From: Oreohelix idahoensis
Lineage: Eukaryota > Mollusca > Gastropoda > Stylommatophora > Oreohelicidae
Direction of reading: 5' to 3'
Assembly: GCA_024509875.1 (NCBI GenBank)
Contig: JAMPIV010012447.1
Coordinates: 62,001-126,000, forward strand
DNA: 64,000 bases
The notes below the pieces were generated by a model. That model did no database searches. It had not been told where the DNA came from and saw nothing but the letters and a program-made list of their open reading frames with translations. The translations under genes and the position numbers were made by a program. This document shows positions 1 to 11,744 of this stretch, piece after piece; the stretch's first letter is position 1; each line of letters begins with the position of its first letter.

Positions 1-2625
1 TGACCATGCTGCTGAGCTAAACTCTAAGTGTGGTCTTATTACTCCATTATAAATCTTCTTTAGATTTCGTTCATTTGCTCCCCAGTTGGTACCTGCTAAT
101 TTTCTGAGTATGCCTAGTCGTCTTCGGGCCTTTCCTTCTGCATTTTCAATATGCTTATTCCATGTAAGCCTTTGGTCAAATGTCACCCCAAGATAGGTGG
201 GGTAGCTTTCTTCCTTGATCACGGTTGTCCCTAGGTGTATGTTAGCTGATTTGTCCTTGGGGGCGAGGGAGAACAGTGTTGTGGAGGTTTTGTCTGTGTT
301 TATTGTGATAAGCCATTTCTCTGCCCATGACACTAGCATGTCTGCTGCCCGCTGCATTCTATAATTTGCTGTGGTGACATTTTCATCAGCGCACCAGAGT
401 ACTAGGTCATCTGCATATAAGGCAGCTTTAACTCCTGCAGGGAGATCTTTCACCAGGTCATTGATGTAAACAAGGAAGAGTGTTGGGGAAATTACTCCTC
501 CTTGAGGTACCCCCTGATGGAGCAACACTTTTCTGCTCTGCAGACCGTCAAGAGTGACTCTAGTTCTCCTGTTATGCAAGTATGACTGGATCCATTTCAT
601 CATGTTGCCTTGGATTCCACTTCTCCTAAGTTTTGCAATGAGGCCATCTTTCCACACCTTGTCAAAGGCCTGCTTGAAGTCGACCCAGATCGTTAGGACC
701 TTTTTCTTCTCCTGGAAGGCATCTTCTATTGCTTGAGACAAGTAAGTAACTTGGTCTTCTATACTGTAGCATTCTCTAAATCCAGCTTGTTCCGGCACCA
801 GGATCTGCTCAGACTCTAAATACCATTTCAATCTGTGGTTGACTATTCGCTCCATAGTCTTCCCAACACAGCTTGTGAGACTGATTGGCCGGTAACTTGC
901 AGCCTCGGTCTTACATTTCCCTTTCTTTAGTATGGGTATTGTGATGGCTTCTCTCCATACTTGGGGTACCGTTCCTTTCAACCAGCTGTGGTTGAATATC
1001 TCAAGCAGTTTTGTCTTTGCTGCTGAGCTCAGATTTACTAGCATTTCGTTGCTGATTTTGTCTGGGCCGGGTGACTTTTGAAACTTAAGCTTGGAAATAG
1101 CCTTCTGTAGTTCTCCTAGTGTGATGGGTTCCCTCATTGGGGCAGGAGTATCTGTCTGTCCCATGGTTGCCAGTATTTCTTTTCTTATCTCTCTCTGATG
1201 GTCTATGTTAATGGGTAAGTTGCTTTCTGAACTGTATCTTCTAGCAAACAAGTCTGCAGCTTGTTTTCCTCTGAAAAGTTTGCCACCTTCATCCAATGTG
1301 ATAGTCTGCCTTGGTGAGGAATGCTCTTCATTTAGAGACTTGACTAATCTCCAAAGTTTCCTGCCGTCTTTCTCAAGGTTCAGCGATGCCGTTTTAGTTC
1401 TCCAGCTTTTCCGCTTTTCTTCTAGCTTTGTTCTCTGAAACTCTGCTACAGCCTTTTTCCATTTGTTGTGAGTTTCAAGTGAAGGCTGAGACTCTGCGTC
1501 CTTTCTAGCCTTGTCCATAGCTTCCTGACGTTCTTGGAGTGTGCTGGACCAGTATGGTATGTAGTTACGCCGGCATCCTTTGGGAATGGTTTCTTTTGCA
1601 GCTTGTAGTATGCATCTGTTGAAGTCTCTTACCACTTCATTAATGTCTCTGTTCTGTACCTTGAGGGTAGACAGCAGCGTGTTCACCTGATGCCTGAATA
1701 AACCCCAGTTGGCTTTTTTGTAGTTCCATCTTGTAATGGCTGGGCCTGTACTGAGAGTTGCACTCTGGACAGTAAGAAAGATTGGGCGATGGTCGCTTCC
1801 CCCTAGTTGGTCTCCTACTTCTCTACTAATAGATCCAGCTATATCTGGTGTGGAGAAGGCAAGATCTGGTGTTGAGGTTGTGTGCCATCCTCTGGAGTAG
1901 AAGGTAGGAGTATCTGTGGCATTATTGACTAGGATTAGGGAGTGATCATCTTGCCAAGTTTCAACCTTTTCACCTCTGTGATCCAGATGGTTATAGCCCC
2001 AGCTCTGGGAGTGGCTATTAAAGTCTCCAACTGCTATAAAGTTGGTGGCTGGTACCTGTATAGAGCTGAGACTCAGGGGTTTGTTGTTCGGACAGTAATA
2101 GTTCAGGAGTTCTATTTCCATCTTGTCTACCTTTATCTGCAGCAGCTGATATTCTGCTCCATCCATGAAGGTTTTCCTTTCGTGTGCAGGAATGTTATTC
2201 CTTACAAGAGTAAGTACTCCTCCTTTTCGTCTATCTTGTCTGTCGGATCTGAAGCATTGATATCCCCTTATTTTAAAGGTTTGATCTGCTTTCAAGTGAG
2301 TCTCTTGGATACAGCAAACACTGACTTGCTTCTCATACAAGATGTTTTCCAGCTCTGTCTTTTTGCTGTATCCAGCCTGCTTGCTGTTCACTCCCTCTGC
2401 ATTCCAGTGCATCATGACAAGTGGCACTCTGGGTTTCTCTTTTTCTGTTTTGTTTTGGTCAGTAGTTCTCCTCCGCCGTCTGTTGACTCCACAAGACGGT
2501 CTAGAGGGTCCTCCAGTAGCTGAGGGTGGGCTCTGTCGAGGCTCAGAGCCCGGCACTGCACCTGCCTGGTGGAGCTCCACAGGGCGAGCACCAGAACGAG
2601 ATTTATTTGACGGTGTACTCTCCAT
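1..2625 (-). CDS. LINE ORF2, endonuclease-reverse transcriptase (partial, runs off left edge)
   Basis: Non-LTR retrotransposon ORF2, which nicks target DNA and primes reverse transcription there. I read the minus strand codon by codon from the ATG at 2625 to base 1 and found no stop: about 875 codons, cut by the window edge. An N-terminal ~70-residue basic, Pro/Ser-rich leader precedes an APE-type endonuclease (CCIQETHL near 2300, VGDFNSHS near 2030, GSDHRPIF near 1795). The RT follows with SPGPDKISNEML near 1070, SYRPISLTSC near 895, DFKQAFDKVW near 675-650, QGVPQGGVISP near 510 and YADD at 406-417. The domain set and RT motifs fit the I/Jockey group, which is inference. The intact frame suggests a young copy. 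The C-terminal thumb, any RNase H and the 3' tail lie outside the window. A second in-frame ATG pair at 2415/2412 sits right at the endonuclease start and is an alternative start. Confidence 0.9.
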   Translation of the reverse strand, partial: MESTPSNKSRSGARPVELHQAGAVPGSEPRQSPPSATGGPSRPSCGVNRRRRRTTDQNKTEKEKPRVPLVMMHWNAEGVNSKQAGYSKKTELENILYEKQVSVCCIQETHLKADQTFKIRGYQCFRSDRQDRRKGGVLTLVRNNIPAHERKTFMDGAEYQLLQIKVDKMEIELLNYYCPNNKPLSLSSIQVPATNFIAVGDFNSHSQSWGYNHLDHRGEKVETWQDDHSLILVNNATDTPTFYSRGWHTTSTPDLAFSTPDIAGSISREVGDQLGGSDHRPIFLTVQSATLSTGPAITRWNYKKANWGLFRHQVNTLLSTLKVQNRDINEVVRDFNRCILQAAKETIPKGCRRNYIPYWSSTLQERQEAMDKARKDAESQPSLETHNKWKKAVAEFQRTKLEEKRKSWRTKTASLNLEKDGRKLWRLVKSLNEEHSSPRQTITLDEGGKLFRGKQAADLFARRYSSESNLPINIDHQREIRKEILATMGQTDTPAPMREPITLGELQKAISKLKFQKSPGPDKISNEMLVNLSSAAKTKLLEIFNHSWLKGTVPQVWREAITIPILKKGKCKTEAASYRPISLTSCVGKTMERIVNHRLKWYLESEQILVPEQAGFRECYSIEDQVTYLSQAIEDAFQEKKKVLTIWVDFKQAFDKVWKDGLIAKLRRSGIQGNMMKWIQSYLHNRRTRVTLDGLQSRKVLLHQGVPQGGVISPTLFLVYINDLVKDLPAGVKAALYADDLVLWCADENVTTANYRMQRAADMLVSWAEKWLITINTDKTSTTLFSLAPKDKSANIHLGTTVIKEESYPTYLGVTFDQRLTWNKHIENAEGKARRRLGILRKLAGTNWGANERNLKKIYNGVIRPHLEFSSAAWS

Positions 2626-2627
2626 AG

Positions 2628-2665
<38 letters not shown>
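2628..2665. repeat. 38-bp poly-A (plus strand) / poly-T (minus strand)
   Basis: Uninterrupted run of 38 A on the plus strand. On the minus strand it is a T-run ending 2 bases before the ATG of the LINE ORF2. It has the wrong polarity to be that LINE's own poly-A tail, so it may be the tail of a lost plus-strand insertion, a breakpoint, or a pyrimidine tract in the LINE leader. Confidence 0.95.
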
Positions 2666-2666
<1 letters not shown>

Positions 2667-3376
2667 GAGTTGCATGATACTGTGGTTTCCGGTGCGCCTT
2701 CTGGCCCAGTATCTACGACTTTAGCACCTGTTCAACGGGAGAGTGGGCTCATCCCTAATCTGTTTATGTTCCCAGTAGTAGACTATTCGCAAGCAGCCTG
2801 GGGGTGTCACTGCTCTGCGCGGACCTTGTTTACCGAGGCGGCGTCCGAGCTCGTATGGTGAAAATATGGTTGCGTTATCTTCAAAATAGCCCTGTCTTTC
2901 CCGTGGCTTTTCTGCCATCCTGCAACTTTGAGTTAGGGAGTTCTGAGCTCCAGTCTCTTTCCCAGGCATTTTATCCTGGCCTGGCACGCATACAGAGGAC
3001 CCCACTTCTGGTTCTAAGTTAGCAGTTGGGGATAGGTGGGGTAGCACACTGTGCATTCCCCGTCATCCAGGGGGCTCTCCAACTATGCAGAGCTTGCACA
3101 ATGCTGTGCTCTGGTTCGGGGCTCTCCCAAGGAATCCTCACGTCCTGCACAGAGCCACTTCCCGATACCCACCACCTGCCAACCCTCCATTGTAGAAATC
3201 TCCTGCATGCGGCCATCCAGTCAAGAGCCAGTAATAAGTCTGGTGCCCAAGTGATCCCCCCAAGCTCAGTGTGCAATGCTGGGTTCTCATCATGCTGCAA
3301 CACAGGAGGGATTGTGATGCTCAGCCGTCTCTCTCAATTCTGCACCGATAAGTGACATCGGGGACTTAACTTTGCC
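2666..3376. other. Unassigned GC-richer spacer between LINE pieces
   Basis: No recognisable protein in six frames. The base composition is closer to the LINE leader at 3720-4490 than to the AT-rich DNA further right, so this is probably also element-derived. I could not assign it to a family. Confidence 0.4.
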
Positions 3377-3721
3377 TCAGTACTGGGAGGCCCCGTTTCC
3401 GGGTACACCACACACAGCCAATTGAGGCAACGGTCGCCATGGGCGCTCGCCTGGTTCAACCATGTTAGTTAGCGATTTTTTGACCGCAAAACCTACTCCG
3501 TGTTCTCTAGCTTTATCAAGATCTTTCCCTTGCCAATAAAATGTGTAGTCCTTCTCGCTCACCATTCCAGAGCCCACCAGGCGCGTTTCCTGAAGTGCAG
3601 CTATATCCACCCGAAGTCGTTTAAGCTCATCATTAATTATGGCTGTCTTCCTTACATCGTTTACATCCTGTAGGTTTTCGGATAGTCCAGTCAACATAGT
3701 CCGGACGTTCCAGCATCCCAA
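3377..3721 (-). pseudogene. N-terminal fragment of a second LINE endonuclease
   Basis: The minus-strand frame starts with GCWNVRTM, then DIAALQETRL and GVGFAVKKSL. These are the start, catalytic-Glu block and next conserved block of the RTE-type endonuclease often annotated as craniofacial development protein 2-like. Similarity ends near 3440, and the frame closes after an unrelated tail. The rest of the endonuclease and all of the RT are absent, so this is a remnant. The family is not the one at 1-2625, because the start motif differs (CWNVRT here, MHWNAEG there). Confidence 0.75.
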
Positions 3722-4500
3722 TCTGAGAGTTTGCTTATTTCAATTTTTTCGATAATTGCTTGGTGCAAAATTGTCTGTCCACAGTTCGGGTTTGACCCTA
3801 ATCCCCATGCACCCAATGGGGAAAGCAGACAGTGGCGGGACAACACCTTATAGACTGGGGGCTGCCCAGCTTGAAGCGGGCGGTAGCTGTCCAGTGAGAT
3901 CCTAGAACCTCTCCCACTGTCGGAAGTAGCCCTTGGCGCCATGCCCTACGCCAATTGGGCAAAATGCTTATAACCGGTAACTGCTACTTCCCGTGTTTTG
4001 ACGACACCTATAGGGTGAAGCTGGAGTGTCCTCTCCAGGGCGCGAGCTTGGGCACAGTTATATGGAGATCAAGCTGTTTGCCCATGCAGCATGTTCCCCC
4101 TCTCCACACAGCCGGTAGATCCAAAGGAACGGCAGTAGCCGATACAGTTTGGTACCAGCCATGTCACAGGAGTTGCCAGAATAATGTCGAATCGACATTA
4201 GACTGCCTTAGGGACTCCGACTCCGGATTTATCCTCAGGGTTTACTCCCGAAGCCAATTCCACAAATGGATATTCCCTCAAGGCAGCGGTGGTTTGAATT
4301 CAGAGTTCCTTCTCTTAGATAAGCTACCAACCAAGGATCACGAGCCCTATCTGCCCGAAGCTGCTGGTTTTAAGGCGCCAGTCGCTCGCCTTTGCCCCTT
4401 CTCCCGTCAGTGGAAACAGTTCCGCCGGGCTCAAATTGAGCCACACGTGAAGGCCGGGAGCTGGACTTGGTTGTCAGAGGCTGTTTGAGGCGCGTGCCAT
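3722..4500 (-). other. Probable 5' leader of the LINE whose endonuclease starts at 3721
   Basis: This GC-richer block lies directly upstream, on the minus strand, of the endonuclease fragment and keeps a distinct composition up to about 4500. A plus-strand open frame of 177 codons (3955-4488) and a minus-strand frame (3691-3942) show no family I recognise. I read the block as untranslated leader rather than a gene. Confidence 0.4.
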
Positions 4501-4654
4501 AGAAGTATTTTCACACATTAAGTAGCGATCATCATCAGACAATAGAAATACTTCGTGGACTTTAAAATATCTCCATGTCCTTCCCTTTTGTTCCGAACAG
4601 TCCCAGGATGCAAGTTTCATAGATTCTGATTTCTGCTGCCACCTATGCAGTTTT

Positions 4655-4674
4655 CTTACTTACTTACTTACTTA
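4655..4674 (-). repeat. (TAAG)n LINE 3' tail
   Basis: About five units of CTTA on the plus strand (TAAG on the minus strand) directly at the end of the LINE frame. Short microsatellite tails instead of poly-A are typical of several non-LTR families. Confidence 0.8.
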
Positions 4675-5586
4675 GTCGTTCCCCTTCTACCGTGAGGTGT
4701 AGAGGTTTGGAAGAGAGAGCGCCAGACTATCCTATCGGCTGTCTTCCTCCAGGCCTTGTTCCATTCTAGTCCTCGGTCCTTCAAAGACTGTCTAATGTTG
4801 TCCTCCCAGCGGACTCTGGGTCGTCCTGAGGGTCTAGATCCCTGGCTCTTTGTTTCCCATGCTTGTCGTGGTAGCCGACCTTCTCCCATTCTGCAGACAT
4901 GGCCAAACCATCTTAGTTGGGACTGTTCTACTTGGGTCTGCAAGGGGTGGGATTTTAGGCCTTGACGTATCGTCTGGTTGCGAACCATGTCTCGTCTTGT
5001 TACTTCAACCAGCTTCCTCAGATACCTCATTTCTGAGGTTTGGATCTGGCTTTTGTGGGTTGTAGTCATTGCCCATGACTCGCATCCATATGTCAAGACT
5101 GGGACATTTGTGGAGCGGTATACAGTCATCTTCGTTTTCTTACCAACCTCTCTCTTGCTGAGAAATCCTCGATTTATAGCCTGAAAAAGTCTCCCAACTG
5201 CTGCTTTTCGAGTGGCCAACTCTTCTTTGATGCCTCCCTTTCGATCTGTAATAGCTCCGAGGCATTTAAAGTGGTCAACTTGCTCCAGGACCTGTTCTCC
5301 CAGCTTAATCTGATGTCTTCTTTCTTCTCGTGATATCACCATGGATTTTGTTTTAGAGCTGCTTATGACCATCCCTCTCTTCTCCAGCTCTTCCTTCCAG
5401 ACTTGCAGGTTGGATTGGAGATGTGCCTCTGATTTAGCAGTCAGAGCAACACCATCAGCAAATGCCAGCTCTGAAATACAGACCTGTCTCATCTTCCAGT
5501 ACCCCACTGAATACGTTCTTGTTCTCTCCTTACATGCCTTGATGACATCGTCTATGAGTATGAAAAGATAAGGTGACAGGAGGTCA
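4655..5586 (-). pseudogene. 3' fragment of an RTE-like LINE reverse transcriptase
   Basis: Minus-strand frame (open 5675-4668, LINE-like from about 5586) with LLSPYLFILIDD, then FADGVALTAKS where RTs have F/YADD, then LTYGCESWAMT, EMRYLRKL, VRNQTIRQ, LRWFGHVCRM and RPRVRWEDNI. These are standard C-terminal blocks of RTE/endonuclease-RT elements. The second catalytic Asp is Gly, so the copy could not polymerise even if whole. The endonuclease and the RT fingers are missing, the usual 5' truncation. The stop TAA (4670-4668) is the first unit of a (TAAG)n tail at 4655-4674, so the repeat tail itself ends the protein. Confidence 0.88.
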
Positions 5587-5699
5587 GATGCCAATCTATA
5601 AATTTTCCAAGAAGAATAAAAGTGAGCCAACTTAGACTCCTTTCGGCGTTCTCTGGACTTGTCATAATTCTCCATGACATAAGATCTTCTTCTATCTTG

Positions 5700-6740
5700 G
5701 ACAGCTGACTTAAATTAGTTGAGTTGCTCGCTTAGATGCCTTAACATCCTGTTGAAATTGTTTGGGCTTTACGTTTAAGATAAAATGGGTTAGCTATCGT
5801 CACTGTCAACCCTTTATAACTGCACTTTACGTCATGCCAGAAACGTAGTCTACTACTCTGTCCACCCCTTTTCACGCTCCGGTAACACACGGGCTCACAA
5901 ATATTGTCACACACAATCCAACGCAGCAATACATTTTCGAAAAAACCATTGCTGCAGTAAGAGATCAAATTAAAGACACAGGAAAACATAAATAGCCACA
6001 CATAAAAGAATAAACAGAATTAAATCATTACCAACGTTCTAGGAGCACGTGTATGTATAAATAGGAAAGAAAGAACAATACAAATGGCATAAAATATCGA
6101 TAAGGAGTAGACACGTGCCGATTGCACGCGCCAACTATTCAAAATATCGACTTCTTCACTAGAGAAATTCCATCAATAAAGACCATTTTGTTCAGAAGAT
6201 TTCAGTATTAACCTAACACATACAGATTTATGTTGCAACTGATCAAAGCGTGTGTGATGAAAAGACCGAGAGAGGTTCTCAGGGTTTTTTTTTTTTTTTT
6301 TTTCAACATTCTGTGACAAGTAATTTTCATCGGGCGTTTGATTTACGCATTTTGATTCTGAAACATGGCCGAACTGATCCGTTTTCAGGGAGGAGTATGG
6401 CGGCAATGGGGGATGGGCGAGAAAAAGGAAACGCTTATTACTTGAAACTAGTAGGGTTGATGAATAGACATACATTATTATTATGTGTACCAGAGTGTGT
6501 AATTGTATCCAATAAACGTTCAAGATCAGTGAGAGAATTTTAAATACCGCCATTAAATCACAAAGTTATACGAGGAAGTGTCAGAAAGTATCTGACATGA
6601 TTTAAACATTGTGTGCTATCGTAAAACATTCTTTAGAGGACGTTGTCATATATTCCTCCCTGATATGTTTTTTTCATACACGTAGTCAAGCCGTACTCAC
6701 GTTTTTCATCCATTCATGAATGACCGTTCAGTTCTCCAAA
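5700..6740. other. AT-rich spacer, no gene seen
   Basis: Only short overlapping frames without family features. It holds a run of about 20 T at 6283-6303. Confidence 0.6.
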
Positions 6741-6742
6741 GA

Positions 6743-6995
6743 GCAAAAAAAAAAAGGTAAAGATAGTCCCATAGCATACCACCGTAGGGGAGTGAAGTGT
6801 TAGAGACTTCACTATACTACGTCCAGCATTGAGAGGTGTGGGGTGACTAGTTCCCTTCCTCGCTGCATTTTTCTTCCTTAACTCAAGAGCAAAGTCAGGT
6901 ACCCATTTGCAGCCGGGTAGACAGCAGCGTGTCGACACTGTGAATCGAACCAGGCACGTATGCGGTGAGAGAGCAGCGCTCTCAATCGGACGCTC
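6743..6995 (-). repeat. tRNA-derived SINE, copy 1
   Basis: The minus strand begins with a tRNA-like head containing GGTTCGATTC (plus 6942-6951), an exact match to the pol III B-box consensus GGTTCGANTCC over its first ten bases. It ends toward 6750 in a GTAAA/TTTACC-like tail. The body matches the copy at 20709-20977: both hold an AACTCAAGAGCA-AGTCAG block, a C-A-GC-GGTA block and the same TGGTCCCATA-like 3' block. Two separated copies sharing head, body and tail support a SINE rather than a tRNA gene. Confidence 0.75.
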
Positions 6996-7009
6996 CTCCA
7001 AAGAGCATA

Positions 7010-9050
7010 GACCTTTAATAAACTTTAATAAGTCCCCCTATTGCATGGCATCAGCTCAGTATCTTACCATGTTCCTTGCTCTTCTTCTTATCTTTTTTTT
7101 TCATTGACACTTGTCTGTTTCGTGTCATCAGTTTGACATTTTTATGATTAAAATTCATAACATTTATGTCAATATTATAGGCAGCTCGATAGGGCTCCTT
7201 TTTTGTGTATTTTATACGGAGTCATTTATTAATAAAGGAAGTGACGTCATGCCTATAGGGTTGACTAGCAGACGTGAATAAATTAAGAGCAGAAGTTAGG
7301 AAATCATCTGCAAGGATAGATGCGGCTTGTGTTCTGAAGTGAGCGGGCGCATGTGTTTTGAGCTCCTGCAGTATTTTGTGTTGTTCATGAATTATTCGAT
7401 CACCAGGACACCAAGATACTTGGTTGAGGTGTCCCTAGCTTTTTCTAGTAAGGAAATGTGTGATTATTCATAATGATGTCCAAGGGACAATATTAAATAA
7501 AATTTGGAACGAGTGAAAATGACCAGCGTTTCACAGAGAACGGACTGGACGAAACTGTAATACTGCATTTGCCTTTGGGACTACATAAGTATAATTGGAG
7601 CTGTTTTGTAGAAATATAATAAACTGTATTTGTGTATAACTGTGAGAAATGTGTTGGTCCGCTCAATACAGTTATACTGACTACGTGTTATTTGCAGTGA
7701 TGAGGTTGCCAACCTCATATGCAACTATACATCCACAAGCAATTTATTCAAGTTAAAATATAAAATGATAAAATGTACATAATACAACCTACCCCTATAT
7801 TGGGTGAGCACATACTTTTTTGCACAAGAAACGTCAGAATATTATCGTGCAACTTATTAAAAATTCCGTCTCTTCAGGTGGGTTAATGAACTACACATGA
7901 GCTAATATCTTAGAACTTAGGGCACAAAGTGATCTCTCTGGAGTTACTCCCTTCTAATCTTATAATTATATCACTTCTAGTCCTATGGCCTGTCCTATAT
8001 TTAGGTCCTAATATTCAGTGTTCCTGGCTGTCTATGATTTCTCCTTGACGAAATTGAAAGTCAGTGAAGTAGTCTTACAACGTTGTAGAATGTAAGCGAA
8101 ATTTTCGCCTATATACCCAGGCTGCTTCATGAAGGAGAAGTCCAATCAGGAGAAGTCTATCTCAGCATGTCAAATGCCAAACCAATTGCACATACGTATC
8201 TGATTTTGGTAGGGGTCTCCTCACTACCCTCATGTAGAAATTACTACACGACAACATAAGATATTGCCCTTTATATGGTATTTTCAAACTCCACGACCGT
8301 ATAAGGTCTTGCCATCCGTTGGTACTTGTCATGTTTACAAACTCCCTACTACATAGATCTATCACTGATAGTAATTTCCAAGATGTTACTTTCTCGTAGT
8401 TGATTATCACAACAAAGTCAATCTGTGGGAAATATTACATCACTGTCAGTGTCTTAATCTTTAACACGATTTTCATTTTCCGACATCCCAGTAAAATCTG
8501 CCACGTATCAATGGTTGTTATCTACCGTATCTGACATAACGTCTGAGTTTTCGCCCTCTGCCATCTTGTGCAAAGGCGATCCAAGCTTATCTTTTACTCC
8601 TTCATTTAGTGTTCAGAATACGACAAGCGCTGTAATCAAACAAACATGTTGAGTGGTCAGGTAAAACTGGAAAGGTGAGTGAAGAAGTATGACAAGATAT
8701 GATAAGATGACAGTGAACGATAACAGCGTATACAATCGAAAATAAAAAGGTTCGAATAAGTAAGGCCGGAAGGAATTGAAGAACCTAAAAAGAGAACGAA
8801 AGTATTTTCTCACAATCAGGCTTAAACAGGTTCCAGAGTTCAAATACATTTGAACCATTTTTACAGAAAATGGAAAACTTAACATAGAAATTGAAACAAA
8901 ATGTAAAAAACCAGTAAAGTGACGTACAAAGTGTCACCGATACCCAAACAACTTAATATCAGTAATAGAAACTAAACGACAGCTGATAAATAGTTTTTCT
9001 TATCGCCTATTTGATATCGGTGTCAAGCATGGTTCCTGACCAAAGCACAG
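7010..9050. other. AT-rich spacer, no gene seen
   Basis: No frame longer than about 90 codons and none with recognisable motifs. No repeat pair noticed apart from homopolymer runs such as the T-run near 7091. Confidence 0.55.
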
Positions 9051-9079
9051 GAGAGAAAAATCACACCCTCTGAAGTGAG

Positions 9080-9412
9080 ATGCTTAAGAAAAGCCATGGG
9101 ACCTAAGACGCGTCAACAGTGAGGAATGCAGTTAGCGACCCATAGCTAGAGTGCTTGCGTCAGGGTCAGTGAACCAGAGCTGACCAAGACCCTACTCCAC
9201 CTCCAAGTGGTGGTCCTGGAAACAGTCTGCATCACTGCGGTCTGGCTGAGTGAGTAGGGATCGAAAAGGGAAGGCTACCCTGTCCCAGAAATACCGTACT
9301 GAAGTCGGATGTGTCGGCCGAAAGGCGCAAATATCGCAGCTTCGCTGTAAATGGACACAACGCAACTAACGTCCTTTTCAGGACGAACGAAGAAGAGAAG
9401 AAGAAGAAAAGC
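9080..9412 (+). repeat. Probable LINE/SINE 3' region with (GAA)n-type tail
   Basis: A GC-richer block that ends at 9389-9412 in a GAAGAAGAGAAGAAGAAGAA tail. The compositional shift and purine trinucleotide tail resemble the 3' UTR of molluscan non-LTR elements. No protein is readable, so this is a tentative assignment. Confidence 0.4.
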
Positions 9413-9489
9413 CATCAATGTTCCCAGGCCAGACAAAATGAGAAACGATGACATCAGAGACATTGTAGGAACTACATCTTGCGTCATAT

Positions 9490-9630
9490 ATACAGGTAAA
9501 GAAAAGAAAAGGTAAAGGAACCCGTTACACGCCCATTGAGGCATATTGGGAATATGGTGTTAGGTCCATATTTTCTTGACCATCGGCACACTAGGGGTGA
9601 TGTGGTCAGCATCACACCGCATATATACAG
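9490..9630 (-). repeat. Possible SINE remnant with (TTTACC)-like tail
   Basis: On the plus strand it starts with GGTAAAG-AAAAGGTAAAGG, the same tail type as the SINEs at 6743 and 20709, followed by about 120 GC-richer bases. I do not see a clear B box here. Confidence 0.35.
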
Positions 9631-9649
9631 AGAGTTAGAAAATAAAGTG

Positions 9650-11740
9650 GTTTGGCCATCTCATGAGAATGTAGCCCAATAGATTACAACTACACAGTTG
9701 TAACGGTACGTCTTACTTTGTGCGTGTACTTTTGTGCGCTCTCTCACTCTTTAATCCACTCCGGTAGTATCACTTCTTTTTCTTCATTTTTCTCTCGCCG
9801 ATCATCGTTTTTATTTGGCATAATTTTTGCCTTTTCATTCATTTTTGAATTTTCTACGTTGGATCAGTAGAGTTGTCTCTAACACTTCACTCCTCGACTG
9901 TTTGTGTTATGCCAGGTTAATTGACCCGGGCAGCGATAATATTTTATCACGTATTATCAGGCTGACTATCTTTTCAAAGCGACTGTGCCTGTTTATTTAA
10001 GCTTGCATTGGGCACGTTCGATGAATAGAATCCCATAGTGTGTGGCTAATCTGGCGGAGATCCGTCTAGCGAAACACAGGTGGTAATGCGTAATTTGTTT
10101 CAGCTTAGACCATCCCTGTGTGTAATTATCTCAGATAATCTGTCTGGAAACTCAAGATTTGTAGACGTTACGCCAGGAACACATGGTCACAATATGGTGA
10201 GAGGCAGACAGGTCTTACGCAACGATATGACATCACTGTAAGAGGTCACATGTGGATAGTTTAATATTTTGAAACACGTGAGGGTATTTTTTTTATATTT
10301 GAAAACAGCCTAACCACGTAGTGCTGAACGAGATTCGATTGTATTGGTTCATTTTGAGGAGCTGAAATATACAATGGATTTTATTGGCACACTAGCCAGA
10401 AGTACAATCTGTGATTTTCACTAAGAACTGAGAATATAGTGTTGTCGCGAGAGGGTAGATGTTATTGAAAATGTAAGATATCCTCGACAAAAAGATGTAT
10501 CAGATGATATCAGGATAGTGCCAGATAAGAGACTGGTCTTACAAGAAATACCCCCTTCTCTGAAAAGAGTAAGGGTGTATCGACATCAAAGGTAGGATCA
10601 AGCTGTATAGACCTCCAGGTATGGTGGTAGTGTTTGTTCCTGACTGTCTATGGGCTCCCTCTCAAGATCCTCCCTTGAATAATGTTTATTATTATTAAGT
10701 GTATTAGCTCTGCTAGGGGATTAATAATATGTATCTATATATCAACCAGAACTTTAACTCAATTTAAATAATTCAGCAAGTCTGATGGTACATATTTACA
10801 ATTTATTTAACCTATACCGTTTATCTTTTCGGTTAGGTAACTTAGAAAGAACTCAAATGTATTTACATAATAAAATAACTAAACATGGAATATGAATTAT
10901 CAAAATGGATCAATATGATGAATTTCTCTTTCAAAAAAAAATTATCTATTACACATATGTTTTGTCACTCTCACTGGACTGTGAAGTTAGTATTCATCAA
11001 AATAATGTCCACAATGAGTCACCATACACTAGGTTTTATCTTTGGTGTTTTATGTATTAAAGATAGTCTCTGGATAGGCTGACCAGTGGCTTTGCTTTGC
11101 CACTTATCTGATATGTAGAGATGAATCACACTCTAGCCATGAACACACAAGATCTGAATCTCCAGGCCGGGAAAACTGGGTAACGAGCTCTATGAACATC
11201 AAGAGCCTTCGCACCACAGAGTCCCACAGAGGTGGATGTCTCGTACAATTATGGTAGTTGCAGGATAAAACCTGGAACAAAATTAAACATAACCTCTATA
11301 TGGTTGTTGCGCACATATTTTTTGGCGCACGGATTACGCATACCATGTAAAATGTTTTAATTGTCTGATGAAGATATATTCATCTTTGAATGCATGTTTT
11401 GGTCTTGAGGGACGAAACTCAGATTGGGCAATAAGTAGTCATTCTGTGAGTTATCACTCTTTGTAGCGTTCTTAAAAATAGAACTCGGCGGAGGAATTTA
11501 GACTTACTTGAATCTATTCTGTGTTTGGTTAGGAATAGATTGTTCTTGCTTCAGAATGTCTATGGTCCGAATCTATGTGTAGTGCTTGTCTATGTAGGAC
11601 GAGTATGTCTTATATCTTGATATCTTAGTATGTTTAAGTGGAACTATTTGTTCTTGTACGGTACTGAAAGGGGTCAGGTGTTTTCGGCGGATGAAGAGAG
11701 GTGAGGGGGTTCTTCGTTGTCTAGGCCTAGGGCGTTTCCC
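9650..11740. other. AT-rich spacer, no gene seen
   Basis: No credible coding region, RNA gene or repeat pair noticed. Confidence 0.5.
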
Positions 11741-11744
11741 TCAG

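Noticed and set aside
1942..2523. Plus-strand frame of 193 codons
   Set aside because: It is the opposite strand of the LINE endonuclease, whose minus frame has clear motifs.
3955..4488. 177-codon plus frame, first taken for a gene
   Set aside because: It lies in the GC-rich block directly upstream of a minus-strand LINE endonuclease and is better read as antisense of that element's leader.
6942..6951. Possible tRNA gene from the GGTTCGATTC motif
   Set aside because: No cloverleaf partner arms at the correct spacing, and the sequence recurs with a shared non-tRNA body, so it is a SINE head.
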